A stretch of 7,314 nucleotides of DNA from an uncultured Cellvibrio sp. (GCA_946482385.1 CAMLRI010000097.1:1-7314); one strand, 5' to 3'; counted from the stretch's first letter, positions 1 through 7,255 are shown. Program-made: numbers and translations. Notes: a model not told the origin generated them from the letters alone.

Positions 1-2
1 AG

Positions 3-53
3 TGGATCAGCCATGCTGAGAAACAGAAGAAGCTAGCAGAAGCCGCTAATTAA
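3..53 (+). CDS. C-terminal end of an unidentified protein (5' truncated)
   Basis: Frame 3 of the plus strand is open from the window edge and reads WISHAEKQKKLAEAAN before a TAA stop at 51-53. The other two plus frames hit stops within this stretch. The hydrophilic, Lys/Glu/Ala-rich tail looks like an ordinary protein C-terminus. A strong intrinsic terminator begins about 26 nt after the stop, which supports a real gene ending here. The gene converges on ilvD. Sixteen residues are too few to name a family. The reading rests on the open frame and the terminator only. Confidence 0.5.
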   Translation, partial: WISHAEKQKKLAEAAN

Positions 54-78
54 TTATTAGCCTAATTTGCGCCTTAAC

Positions 79-113
79 AAAAAGCCCGCTTTGAAAGCGG
101 GCTTTTTGTTTTT
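79..113. terminator. Bidirectional intrinsic terminator between convergent genes
   Basis: A perfect stem is formed by 79-91 pairing with 95-107 around a 3-nt loop. It has a GC core (GCCCGC / GCGGGC) flanked by A5 on the left and T5 on the right. On the plus strand the T-run continues as TTTTTGTTTTT. On the minus strand the complement gives TTTTTGTT. The hairpin can therefore end both the left-edge gene (stop at 53) and the minus-strand ilvD transcript (stop at 200). Confidence 0.88.
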
Positions 114-149
114 GCGTTTTGGCAGAGGCTGATTGTTGGTGAGCGCTGG

Positions 150-183
150 GCTGTACTCGCCACTAGGTATTGGCGAGCACAGC
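150..183. other. Long hairpin just downstream of ilvD
   Basis: The arms 150-162 and 171-183 are inverted repeats: GCTGT-A-CTCGCCA on the left and TGGCGAG-C-ACAGC on the right. They give 12 pairs with one A/C mismatch and an 8-nt loop. It begins 17 nt past the ilvD stop on the minus strand. No T-run follows on either strand, so it is not a canonical intrinsic terminator. It may be a 3'-UTR structure that protects the mRNA end, or a decayed terminator. Confidence 0.5.
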
Positions 184-199
184 TCGGTCAAGGTTGGGG

Positions 200-2043
200 T
201 TAATCCAACTTGGATAAATCGCGCACGGCACCCTTGTCAGCACTGGTGGCGAGCATGGCGTAGGCTTTGAGTGAGGCAGTTACCTTGCGAGGACGCACTT
301 CACGAGGCTTCCAGGCAGTGGCGCCCTTGGCTTCCATGGCGCTGCGACGACTGGCCAGTTCGGCATCCGATAATTTCACATCAATACTGCGGTTGGGGAT
401 ATCGATGCGAATAATATCGCCGGTTTCTACCAGGCCTATGGCACCACCAGCGGCGGCTTCAGGGGACACATGGCCAATAGACAGGCCTGAGGTGCCTCCG
501 GAGAAGCGGCCGTCGGTGAGTAGGGCGCAGGCCTTTCCCAGGCCTTGGGATTTCAGGTAGCTGGTGGGGTAGAGCATTTCCTGCATGCCAGGGCCGCCGC
601 GCGGCCCCTCGTAGCGAATTACAACCACATCACCTGCTTTGACTTTGTCGTCCAGAATATCTTTTACTGCCTGGTCCTGGCTTTCTACTACATAGGCTGG
701 CCCTTCGAAGACCCAGCAGCTTTCGTCCACACCCGAGGTTTTTACCACACAGCCATCCAGGGCGATGTTGCCTTTGAGAACAGCCAGGCCGCCCTCTTTG
801 GAGTAGGCGTGCTCAACAGACGAATGCAGCCTTCAACACGATCGGCATCCAGGCTTGGCCAGCGGGTAGCTTGGCTGAATGCAACTTGAGTGGGGATACC
901 TGCTGGGCCGGCGCGGAAAAATTGTGCAACTGACTCATCGCTGGTGCTGACAATATCCCACTTATCCAGGCCCTCTTGCAGGGTTTTGCTGTGCACTGTG
1001 GGAACCTGGTTGTGGATAAGCCCGCCGCGGTTTAATTCGGCGAGAATACCAAACACACCACCGGCGCGGTGGACGTCTTCCATATGGTATTTCGGGGTAT
1101 TGGGGGCGACCTTGCACAGCTGCGGCACCTTGCGGCTTAGGCGGTCGATATCGGTCATGGTGAAGGGAACCCCGCCTTCCTGCGCTGCGGCCAAGAGGTG
1201 GAGGATGGTATTGGTGGAGCCGCCCATGGCGATGTCCAGGGCCATGGCATTTTCAAAGGCTTCAAAGCTGGCGATGGAGCGCGGCAATACGCTGGCGTCG
1301 TCCTGCTCGTAGTAGCGTTTGGTGATTTCCACAATGCGGCGACCCGCCTCCAGAAATAGGCGCTCGCGGTCGGCATGGGTGGCCAGGGTGGAGCCGTTGC
1401 CGGGCAGGGATAATCCCAGTGCCTCAGTGAGGCAGTTCATGGAGTTGGCGGTAAACATGCCTGAGCAGGAGCCGCAGGTAGGGCAGGCTGAGCGCTCATA
1501 AGCGTCGACTTTTTCGTCGCTGGCGGTTTTATCTGTGCCTATGACTATGGCATCTACCAGATCGAGTTTGTGTTCTGCGAGTTTGGTTTTGCCGGCTTCC
1601 ATAGGGCCGCCGGAAACAAAAATAACGGGGATGTTGAGGCGCATGGCGGCCATCAGCATGCCGGGGGTGATTTTGTCGCAGTTGGAAATACACACCAGGG
1701 CATCGGCGCAGTGGGCGTTGACCATATACTCGACCGAGTCGGCAATGATGTCGCGGCTGGGCAGGCTGTAGAGCATGCCGTCGTGGCCCATGGCGATACC
1801 GTCGTCCACGGCGATGGTGTTGAATTCTTTGGCGACACCACCCGCTTTTTCGATCTCGCGCGCTACCAGTTGGCCGAGGTCTTTCAGGTGTACATGGCCG
1901 GGGACAAATTGGGTAAAGGAGTTGGCAACGGCAATGATGGGCTTTTGGAAATCCTCATCTTTCATGCCTGTGGCGCGCCAGAGGGCGCGGGCTCCGGCCA
2001 TGTTGCGGCCCGATGTCGTGGTCTTGGAACGATAAACCGGCAT
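200..2043 (-). CDS. ilvD: Dihydroxy-acid dehydratase IlvD, interrupted by a one-base frameshift
   Basis: IlvD dehydrates 2,3-dihydroxy-isovalerate and 2,3-dihydroxy-3-methylvalerate to the 2-oxo acids of valine/leucine and isoleucine synthesis, in the cytoplasm, with an Fe-S cluster and Mg2+. The ATG at 2043 has GAGGT 5 nt upstream and starts [21 protein letters not shown], a typical IlvD N-terminus. Visible motifs are [12 protein letters not shown] (79-90, Mg-binding Asp), [10 protein letters not shown] (120-129, cluster Cys122 and Lys124), [18 protein letters not shown] (186-203, Cys193), and in the C-terminal part GRFSGGTSG (512-520), which carries the proposed catalytic Ser. The [10 protein letters not shown] segment has no Cys near residue 49, as in the E. 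coli [4Fe-4S] type rather than the [2Fe-2S] plant/mycobacterial type. The frame breaks after residue 408 (GCIR) near position 820. As written, translation gives 433 aa with a spurious tail ending at 742. Restoring one base gives 614 aa, the normal length. The 101-bp upstream gap shows no leader peptide and no convincing promoter. Confidence 0.95.
818..822 (-). other. Frameshift site in ilvD (apparent 1-bp deletion)
   Basis: In coding sense the sequence runs GGC TGC ATT CGT CT GTT GAG CAC GCC TAC. IlvD proteins have GCIR-S-(V/L)-EHAYSK here, so CGT TCT GTT is expected, and one T is missing next to the CGT codon. Upstream and downstream frames match the family with no other gap: 408 residues before, and 206 after if the Ser codon is restored. 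No slippery heptamer or obvious stimulatory structure is seen, so programmed shifting is unlikely. Confidence 0.88.
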
Positions 2044-2144
2044 AACTAACCTCGATCTTGAATGTGCGGCTAACAGAAAGACAACTATGGTAACAGATGC
2101 CCCTTGTGGGCCGCAGTAGGATTAGTCAGCTGAGTCGGGCGGGT

Positions 2145-2603
2145 TTAATAATCCAATTGCATGATGGTGACGGGGGTGTCGCGATAAAGTTCTTGTTGCA
2201 ACGTCTGCCAACCCAGCCGGGCATAAAAGCCCTCCTGGTCGGGGGTGAAAAGGTAGAGTTTTTTCAGGCCCTGTTGGCCGGCAAAATCCATGAGTGCCTG
2301 CACCAGTTGTTTGCCCAGGCCCCGCCCGCGCTGATCCTCGCGAATATAGACACTGGCCAGCCAGGGGCTGAGCTCCGGGTGGCTGTCCATATCTGCTGCC
2401 ACCAGCGCCGCTGTGCCCAGCAGCTCATCCCCCTCCACAGCAATCAACATACTGGGAATAGTCTCCTCGCCCAGGTAGCGCTGCAGACGTTGCAAGCGAT
2501 ACTCGATAGTTTTACCTGGGTTGAGATAACCCCATTCATCAAAATGCCAACGGGCAATGCTGGGGATATGCTCGGGTGCTTGGCGCAAATTAATGATTTT
2601 CAT
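2145..2603 (-). CDS. GNAT-family N-acetyltransferase, substrate unknown
   Basis: This is a 152-aa single-domain GNAT protein, predicted to transfer an acetyl group from acetyl-CoA to an amine. Motif A covers about 80-103, with the acetyl-CoA pyrophosphate loop QRGRGLG at 91-97 following the strand WLASVYIRED. Motif B is LYLFTPDQEGFYARLGWQ (117-133), with the usual Tyr127 before the final strand. The length is normal for the family. The ATG at 2603 lies 12 nt after the argA stop and has no Shine-Dalgarno sequence, since the upstream stretch is T-rich. It is therefore probably co-transcribed with argA and may depend on translational coupling. Nothing identifies the acceptor. Proximity to ArgA, which has its own GNAT domain, does not by itself indicate an arginine role. 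The fold is confident, the function open. Confidence 0.88.
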   Translation of the reverse strand: MKIINLRQAPEHIPSIARWHFDEWGYLNPGKTIEYRLQRLQRYLGEETIPSMLIAVEGDELLGTAALVAADMDSHPELSPWLASVYIREDQRGRGLGKQLVQALMDFAGQQGLKKLYLFTPDQEGFYARLGWQTLQQELYRDTPVTIMQLDY

Positions 2604-2615
2604 AAACGTAAAAAA

Positions 2616-3932
2616 TCAGCCGAGTGATTTAATAAAAATTTTCGAGTTGCGTTGGTAGTTGTAGAGCTGTTGGCGCTGCACGGGTAAATCCTCCAGCTTG
2701 CCCTGCACAAAACCCTGCTCGATAAACCAGTGGGCAGTTTGGGTGGTGAGCAGGAACAATTGTTTGATTTTTTGTTTGCGTGCCTGTTGTTCGATTTGTT
2801 GCAGCAAGAGTGCCGCGCGGCCGCCCTTGCGGTAGTCCGGGTGGGTGGCGACACAGGATAATTCCGCCGCCTCACCATAGGGGTAGAGCGCCGCGCAGGC
2901 GATGACGGTGCCGTCTTTTTCCATGACATGGAATTTGTTGATTTCGGTTTCCAGCAGCTCGCGTGAGCGGCGTACCAAAATGCCTTCCTCTTCCAGGGGG
3001 CGAATCAATTCAATAATGCCGCCCACGTCGTCGATGGTGGCGGCGCGCAATTGTTCGTAGTGGCCGGAATAGATCATGGTGCCCAGGCCGTCGCGGGTGA
3101 AAAGCTCGGTGAGCAGGGCGCCATCGGTTTCGTAGCTGATCAGCTGGGCGCGCTGCACGCCCTGCAAACAGCTGAGATAGCAGGCATTAATGGCCTGTTG
3201 TAAATCGGCGCCAATACGCTCGCCGTGGTTGTTTAAATATTGTTTGCACTCTTGCAGGGAGAGCTGGCGAATAAGCTGGCTGTCTTCATCGCTAACGCCA
3301 TTGCCTTCCACAAAGGCCAGTAATTTGTCGGCCTTGATGGCGCTGGCTACGTGGGTGGCGACATCGCTAAACGACAAATTAAAAATTTCGCCGGTGGGTG
3401 AGCAGGCGATGGGCGACAGCAGCACGACTGCGCCGGAATCCAGTGCGGCATTGAGGGATTTGGTGTGCACCTTGCGCACCTTGCCGGTGTGTTGCAAATC
3501 AACACCGTCGATCACGCCGTGGGGCATGGCAACCACAAAATTGCCGCTGATGACCTGCATGTCGGCATCCTGCATGGGCGAATTGGGCAGGCTGGTGGAT
3601 AGTGCCGCTTCCACCAGGGTGCGGGTTTCGCCGATGGCCTGGATAACCAGGCTTAGGCTGTCGCTATCGGTGATGCGCAGGCCTTTGTGGAAATTGCTGT
3701 AGCTGTCGGCAACCTCCAGGCGCGCGTCGATTTGCGGGCGCGCGCCATGGACTAACACCAAGCGCACATCCAGGCTGCACAGCAGGGCAATGTCGTGCAC
3801 GATATTGTGGAAGTTGGCGTGGGTAATGGCTTCGCCCGGCAGCATCAATACAAAGGTTTTATCGCTGTGGCGATTGATGTAAGGCGTCGAGTGACGAAAC
3901 CATTTTACGTAGTCTTGGGTGTTGGTGGGCAC
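2616..3932 (-). CDS. argA: Amino-acid N-acetyltransferase (N-acetylglutamate synthase)
   Basis: ArgA acetylates glutamate with acetyl-CoA, the first committed step of arginine biosynthesis. In this family it is normally feedback-inhibited by arginine. The 438 aa comprise an N-terminal amino-acid-kinase-like domain (about 25-285; LVLVHGARPQID 58-69, VISGNFVVAMPHG 127-139, ISYETDGALLTELFTRDGLGTMI 265-287) and a C-terminal GNAT domain (about 293-438). The GNAT domain shows IIELIRPLEEEGILVRRSRE (306-325), the CoA loop ELSCVATHPDYRKGGRA (357-372), LLTTQTAHWFIEQGF (394-408) and the typical tail LYNYQRNSKI. It aligns end to end with E. coli ArgA from memory, without gaps suggesting damage. The start is GTG at 3932, chosen because AAGGAA sits 6 nt upstream and the N-terminus then matches the family length. 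It lies 71 bp downstream of argE, the same-pathway gene, with no terminator between them, which suggests an operon. Confidence 0.96.
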   Translation of the reverse strand: MPTNTQDYVKWFRHSTPYINRHSDKTFVLMLPGEAITHANFHNIVHDIALLCSLDVRLVLVHGARPQIDARLEVADSYSNFHKGLRITDSDSLSLVIQAIGETRTLVEAALSTSLPNSPMQDADMQVISGNFVVAMPHGVIDGVDLQHTGKVRKVHTKSLNAALDSGAVVLLSPIACSPTGEIFNLSFSDVATHVASAIKADKLLAFVEGNGVSDEDSQLIRQLSLQECKQYLNNHGERIGADLQQAINACYLSCLQGVQRAQLISYETDGALLTELFTRDGLGTMIYSGHYEQLRAATIDDVGGIIELIRPLEEEGILVRRSRELLETEINKFHVMEKDGTVIACAALYPYGEAAELSCVATHPDYRKGGRAALLLQQIEQQARKQKIKQLFLLTTQTAHWFIEQGFVQGKLEDLPVQRQQLYNYQRNSKIFIKSLG

Positions 3933-3975
3933 GGGTTATTCCTTGGTAAAGGCGAAGGTTTGCTACAGCGGCCAG

Positions 3976-4017
3976 TTACAAACTATTTATTACAAGCAAC
4001 TTACTACAAACAATATT
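3976..4017. repeat. Three imperfect 14-bp tandem repeats at the end of argE
   Basis: Units at 3976-3989, 3990-4003 and 4004-4017 read TTACAAACTATTTA, TTACAAGCAACTTA and CTACAAACAATATT. The first two match at 11 of 14 positions, and the third matches them at 10 and 9. All share TACAA at unit positions 2-6. The third unit covers the last argE codons and its TAG stop. The other two fill the start of the argE-argA gap and add a TAA directly after the stop. The stretch is clearly more AT-rich than its surroundings. Confidence 0.6.
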
Positions 4018-5158
4018 TTTCAATTAATCGCCGCACAATGTTAATGGCGGGTTCTATCTGGTCGAGCGGAATAAATTCATCCGGCTGATGGGCCTGGTTG
4101 ATGGAGCCGGGCCCCAGCACCAGGGTTTGCATGCCCAGTTGCTGCATAAAAGGCGCTTCGGTAGCAAAGGCGACGGTTTCGGCGCGGTTGCCGGTGAGTT
4201 CTTCACACAGCTGCACCAACTCGCTTTGCGCATCCTGTTCGAAAGCATCAACACCTTCAAACAGCGAAGAGAGCACTATATCTGTGCCGCTGCGTTCGGC
4301 GATAGGGGTGAGCCGCTGCTGGATGGCCCAGCGCATGGCTTCGCTATCCATACCGGGTAACAGGCGCAGGTCGAAATGCAGTTCGCATTCGCCGCAGATG
4401 CGGTTGGCGCCATCGCCGCCGTGGATGCAGCCCAGGTTGAGTGTGGGCGTCTGCACTGCGAAGCCGGGGTTGCGGTAACTGAGTTGCAGTTCCTGGCGCA
4501 GGCTGAGCAGTTCGTTCATCACCTGGGTCATGGCTTCCAGGGCGTTTTTGCCCAGGGCGGGATTGGAGGAGTGGCCGCTCTGGCCGCGCACCCGCACCGC
4601 TTCCATCATGATGCCCTTGTGGGCGCGAATAGGTACCAGGCCAGTGGGTTCGCCGATAATGGCAAAGCGCGGTTGGGCACCGGCTATGCCTTCCCGCGCC
4701 AGGGCGCGGGCACCGCTCATGCTGCTTTCTTCGTCGGCGGTGGCCAGCACAATCAGCGGGTGTTTGAAGCGTGCGTAGAGGTAGGGTTTAACCGCTTCGA
4801 TAATCACCGGAAAAAAGCCCTTCATATCGGTGGCGCCCAGGCCATAGAGCTTGCCGTTCCGCTCGCTCAGCTGGAAGGGGTCACTCTGCCAGCGGTTGGC
4901 GTCGTAGGGCACTGTGTCCGTGTGGCCGGCCAGCACCAGGCCGCCATCGCCCTGGCCGAGGCTGGCAACCAGGTTGGCCTTGCCGGCTTGGGCCAGGGGC
5001 ATAACCCGGGTGTTAAAGCCCATATCGGCAAAGCTGTTGGCCAGGTAGTCGATTACCCCCTGGTTGCTCATATCCCACTCGGGCACAGCGCAGCTGACCG
5101 AGGGTAGGGCCACCAGGTCGCGCAGGTGTAGTTGATAGCGTTTGCGGTCGAAACTCAT
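4004..5158 (-). CDS. argE: Acetylornithine deacetylase
   Basis: ArgE hydrolyses N2-acetyl-L-ornithine to ornithine and acetate in the acetylated arginine pathway. It is a cytoplasmic M20-family (ArgE/DapE) dizinc enzyme. With the ATG at 5158 the protein is 384 aa, close to the roughly 383 of E. coli ArgE. Metal-site motifs are present: AGHTDTVP (77-84, His79 and catalytic Asp81), ATDMKGFF (109-116, Asp111), ATADEESSMSGAR (139-151, general base Glu143 and ligand Glu144), IIGEPT (167-172, Glu170) and GPGSINQAHQPDEF (349-362, His357). The dimerisation domain (about 180-290) includes GQSGHSSNPALGKNA. The frame stays open upstream to a TTG at 5215, but those 19 extra residues are Pro/Gln-rich, unlike the family, and overlap the candidate promoter. 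The ATG has no clear Shine-Dalgarno sequence. The ArgE-ArgA pair implies the linear arginine pathway, although an argJ elsewhere cannot be excluded. Confidence 0.95.
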   Translation of the reverse strand: MSFDRKRYQLHLRDLVALPSVSCAVPEWDMSNQGVIDYLANSFADMGFNTRVMPLAQAGKANLVASLGQGDGGLVLAGHTDTVPYDANRWQSDPFQLSERNGKLYGLGATDMKGFFPVIIEAVKPYLYARFKHPLIVLATADEESSMSGARALAREGIAGAQPRFAIIGEPTGLVPIRAHKGIMMEAVRVRGQSGHSSNPALGKNALEAMTQVMNELLSLRQELQLSYRNPGFAVQTPTLNLGCIHGGDGANRICGECELHFDLRLLPGMDSEAMRWAIQQRLTPIAERSGTDIVLSSLFEGVDAFEQDAQSELVQLCEELTGNRAETVAFATEAPFMQQLGMQTLVLGPGSINQAHQPDEFIPLDQIEPAINIVRRLIEKYCL

Positions 5159-5186
5159 GGCTGGCTCGCACGGGGGAATTGGGGGT

Positions 5187-5215
5187 GTTATCGGCGATTG
5201 GTGCTGAAAAAGCAA
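5187..5215 (-). promoter_or_regulatory. Candidate sigma-70 promoter for argE
   Basis: On the minus strand TTGCTT (5215-5210) is followed after exactly 17 nt by GATAAC (5192-5187). These match 3 of 6 and 4 of 6 consensus bases. Transcription would begin near 5180 and give a leader of about 22 nt before the ATG at 5158. The site lies just past the pit terminator, where a separate argE promoter is expected. I saw no recognisable E. coli-type ARG box in the gap. Confidence 0.4.
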
Positions 5216-5224
5216 GTTGCGGGC

Positions 5225-5259
5225 AATAAAAAGCCCGGGCAGGTTTCCCGGCCCGGGCT
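5225..5259 (-). terminator. Intrinsic terminator downstream of the phosphate transporter
   Basis: In transcription order, arm 5259-5251 (AGCCCGGGC) pairs perfectly with 5240-5232 (GCCCGGGCT) around a 10-nt loop. It is followed by TTTTTATT (5232-5225). It begins 18 nt after the transporter stop codon. It should separate the phosphate uptake unit from argE. Confidence 0.88.
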
Positions 5260-5277
5260 GTTGGCACTCTAGGGCTA

Positions 5278-6552
5278 TTAGCCGAACAGGCCTTTGAAGA
5301 AAAAGAAAAACAGGATCGACAAACCGGCGCCGGCCGGCAGGGTGATGATCCAGGAGGCAAAGATGCCGCCGATCACGCCCAGGTTAAGTGCACCTATACC
5401 GCGCGCCAGGCCAACGCCCAGTACCGCGCCCACCAATGTGTGGGTGGTGGAGATGGGCAGGCCAATACCCGAAGCGATTACCACTGTGGCAGCGGCGGCC
5501 ATCTCGGCGGCAAAGCCGCGGCTGGGGGTCAGCTCGGTGATTTTTTTGCCGATGGTGATCATTACCTTGTAGCCGTAGGTGGCCAGGCCAACCACTATAC
5601 CAACGCCACCGAGCAGCAGTACCCAGGGAGCAACAGCCGCCTTGGCGCCAACCACACCGGATTGGATAACACTGATCACGGCGGCCATAGGGCCAACGGC
5701 ATTGGCCACATCGTTGGAGCCGTGGGCGAAGGCCATGGAGCAAGCGGTGAATATCATCAGCACGCCGAATACCCGCTCCACACTGGAAAAGCGGTTGCCT
5801 TTATCGGCTTCTTTATCCTGGCTGATACGGCTGAGCAGGTAGATACCTATGCCGGCGACAATCAGGCCAATTACGGCCGCAATCAGCATGGCTTGCAGGA
5901 AGCTAAATTCGATGTGGTGGGATTTAAGAACGTATTTCAGGCCTTTAAGTATGGTTACCATGGACAGGAAAAAGCCCACGGCAAACATATAAAAAGGGAT
6001 ATAGCGTTTGGCGTTGGTGAAGGGGTCTTCGGTGTCGAGGATCAGGTACTGCACTGAGCGGAAAATCCAGAAGGAGATAATGCCAGCCACCAGGGGAGAG
6101 GTAACCCAGCTGCCGACTATGCCCCACACCTGGCCCCACTGTACGGCGTCTACCGAAATGCCCACGGCGGCAAAGCCGATGATGGCGCCGACAATGGAGT
6201 GGGTGGTAGATACCGGCCAGCCGAGGATACTGGCGATCAGCAGCCAGCTGCCGGCGGCGAGCAGGGAGGAGAGCATGCCGTAGACGAACAGGTCGGGGTG
6301 ATTGGTCATCACATCCAGCTCGACTATTCCGCTGCGGATGGTTTCGGTCACTTCACCGCCGGCGAGGTAGGCGCCGGCAAATTCAAACACCATGGCGATC
6401 AGGATGGCCTGTTTCATGGTGAGGGCGCGGGAGCCTACCGAGGTGCCCATGGCGTTGGACACATCGTTGGCACCTATGCCCCAGGCCATAAACAGACCAA
6501 ACACGCAGGCCAGAACAAACAGCACCTGGCCGTATTCAGCAAATAAAGTCAT
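5278..6552 (-). CDS. PiT-family inorganic phosphate transporter (PHO4 domain)
   Basis: This is a 424-aa integral inner-membrane carrier of the PiT family, which takes up phosphate (as metal-phosphate or with a cation) at low affinity and high capacity. The duplicated family signature is complete. GANDVSNAMGTSVG (27-40) in the first half is mirrored by GSNDVANAVGPMA (278-290) in the second. STTHSIVGAIIG (115-126) is mirrored by STTHTLVGAVLG (368-379). Roughly ten hydrophobic segments are visible, split by a hydrophilic loop around 240-260 (SRISQDKEADKGNRFSSVER). The C-terminus is a run of five Phe followed by KGLFG. The ATG at 6552 has GGGGA upstream at suitable spacing. It follows the accessory protein by 25 nt, so the two are surely co-transcribed, and a terminator follows. 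I recognise no PhoB box nearby. The ion coupled (H+ or Na+) cannot be told from sequence, so I give no pitA/pitB symbol. Confidence 0.95.
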   Translation of the reverse strand: MTLFAEYGQVLFVLACVFGLFMAWGIGANDVSNAMGTSVGSRALTMKQAILIAMVFEFAGAYLAGGEVTETIRSGIVELDVMTNHPDLFVYGMLSSLLAAGSWLLIASILGWPVSTTHSIVGAIIGFAAVGISVDAVQWGQVWGIVGSWVTSPLVAGIISFWIFRSVQYLILDTEDPFTNAKRYIPFYMFAVGFFLSMVTILKGLKYVLKSHHIEFSFLQAMLIAAVIGLIVAGIGIYLLSRISQDKEADKGNRFSSVERVFGVLMIFTACSMAFAHGSNDVANAVGPMAAVISVIQSGVVGAKAAVAPWVLLLGGVGIVVGLATYGYKVMITIGKKITELTPSRGFAAEMAAAATVVIASGIGLPISTTHTLVGAVLGVGLARGIGALNLGVIGGIFASWIITLPAGAGLSILFFFFFKGLFG

Positions 6553-6577
6553 TGTGGATTCCCCAAATTAAGATCGA

Positions 6578-7255
6578 TTAGTGCGCCAGCAGCAGCTGTA
6601 AACGCCCGCCCACATCGTGGGCGCGGTTGGCGATATCGCCGACCCAGTCGATGATGTTGTAGAGGAACATCACGTCCACAGGGGGTAACTGGGCTTCCAG
6701 GGCAAAGAGTGAGGTACGGACACCAATTTCCAACTGGTCGGCCTTCTCTTCGAGTTCATCCAACTCCTTGATCATGTTCTCGACTACGGTCAGCTCGCGG
6801 CCGCTAAAGCCGGTTTCGAGCAGTTCGTCGAGTTCATTGATAGCGGTGAGTGCCTGTTCGGCGGCGGCCACGCTGGCGCGCACAAACTCATTCATTTGTT
6901 CTTTCATGCTGGCCGGTATGGCCATTTTGCGGCCCATGATGATGCCGGCTATGTCTTTGGCGCGGTTGGGGATGCGGTCCTGCATGGTGAGCAGTTCCAG
7001 CAGGTCGGTGCGCGGCACCGGCAGGAACAGGCTCTTGGGCAGGTGCAGGCGCAGTTGTTTTTTGATCTCGTCAGCTTCGTGCTCGAACTTGACCACTTGT
7101 TGCTGGATTTCGCTGGCGCGCGACCAATCGCCGGCGGTCACGGCTTCAAAAAAGCCTACCAGCTGGCCGGCGGCCTTAACTGCCACCGCCATATGCTCCT
7201 GCATCGGCTTGATAGGTGAGCGGCCAAACAGGTTGGAAAAATTGGCAAAAGGCAT
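6578..7255 (-). CDS. DUF47 (PhoU-like) Pit accessory protein
   Basis: This 225-aa soluble, almost wholly helical protein is of the DUF47/TIGR00153 type, distantly related to PhoU. Such proteins are typically encoded beside PiT carriers and are thought to modulate them. The N-terminal signature MPFANFSNLFGRSPIKPMQEHM (1-22) is typical. PhoU-like acidic metal-binding motifs occur at FEHEADEIKKQL (57-68), LDELEEKADQLE (165-176) and DWVGDIANRAHDVGGRL (203-219). A central segment PVPRTDLLELLTMQDRIPNRAKDIAG (79-104) is also characteristic. No signal peptide or membrane span is seen. The ATG at 7255 has AGGGG 8 nt upstream. The gene leads the two-gene phosphate uptake unit, with Pit starting 25 nt after its stop. 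The direction of any regulation of Pit cannot be read from sequence. Confidence 0.93.
   Translation of the reverse strand: MPFANFSNLFGRSPIKPMQEHMAVAVKAAGQLVGFFEAVTAGDWSRASEIQQQVVKFEHEADEIKKQLRLHLPKSLFLPVPRTDLLELLTMQDRIPNRAKDIAGIIMGRKMAIPASMKEQMNEFVRASVAAAEQALTAINELDELLETGFSGRELTVVENMIKELDELEEKADQLEIGVRTSLFALEAQLPPVDVMFLYNIIDWVGDIANRAHDVGGRLQLLLAH

Noticed and set aside
812..826. Programmed ribosomal frameshifting in ilvD
   Set aside because: A -1 shift would be needed, but the codons ATT CGT CTG do not form a slippery heptamer. IlvD is not known to use recoding, and a missing T explains the data simply.
545..889. A 114-codon plus-strand frame across the ilvD frameshift, considered as an inserted gene
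   Set aside because: No extra DNA is present. The IlvD alignment continues across the site with only one base missing, so this is also a shadow.
1570..2049. A 159-codon plus-strand open frame opposite the 5' part of ilvD
   Set aside because: Its composition is typical of antisense readings of GC-rich genes, and the opposite strand is unambiguous IlvD.
2044..2144. Branched-chain amino-acid attenuator or leader peptide upstream of ilvD
   Set aside because: The 101-bp gap has no ATG-initiated leader rich in Ile, Val or Leu codons and no terminator/antiterminator pair.
3933..4003. ArgR operator or separate argA promoter in the argE-argA gap
   Set aside because: No E. coli-type ARG box palindrome and no convincing -35/-10 pair was found, so only the tandem repeat is reported.
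4376..5107. A 243-codon plus-strand open frame opposite argE
   Set aside because: It is the antisense shadow of argE: rich in Ala, Gly and His, with no recognisable domain, while the minus strand encodes a complete enzyme with all metal ligands.
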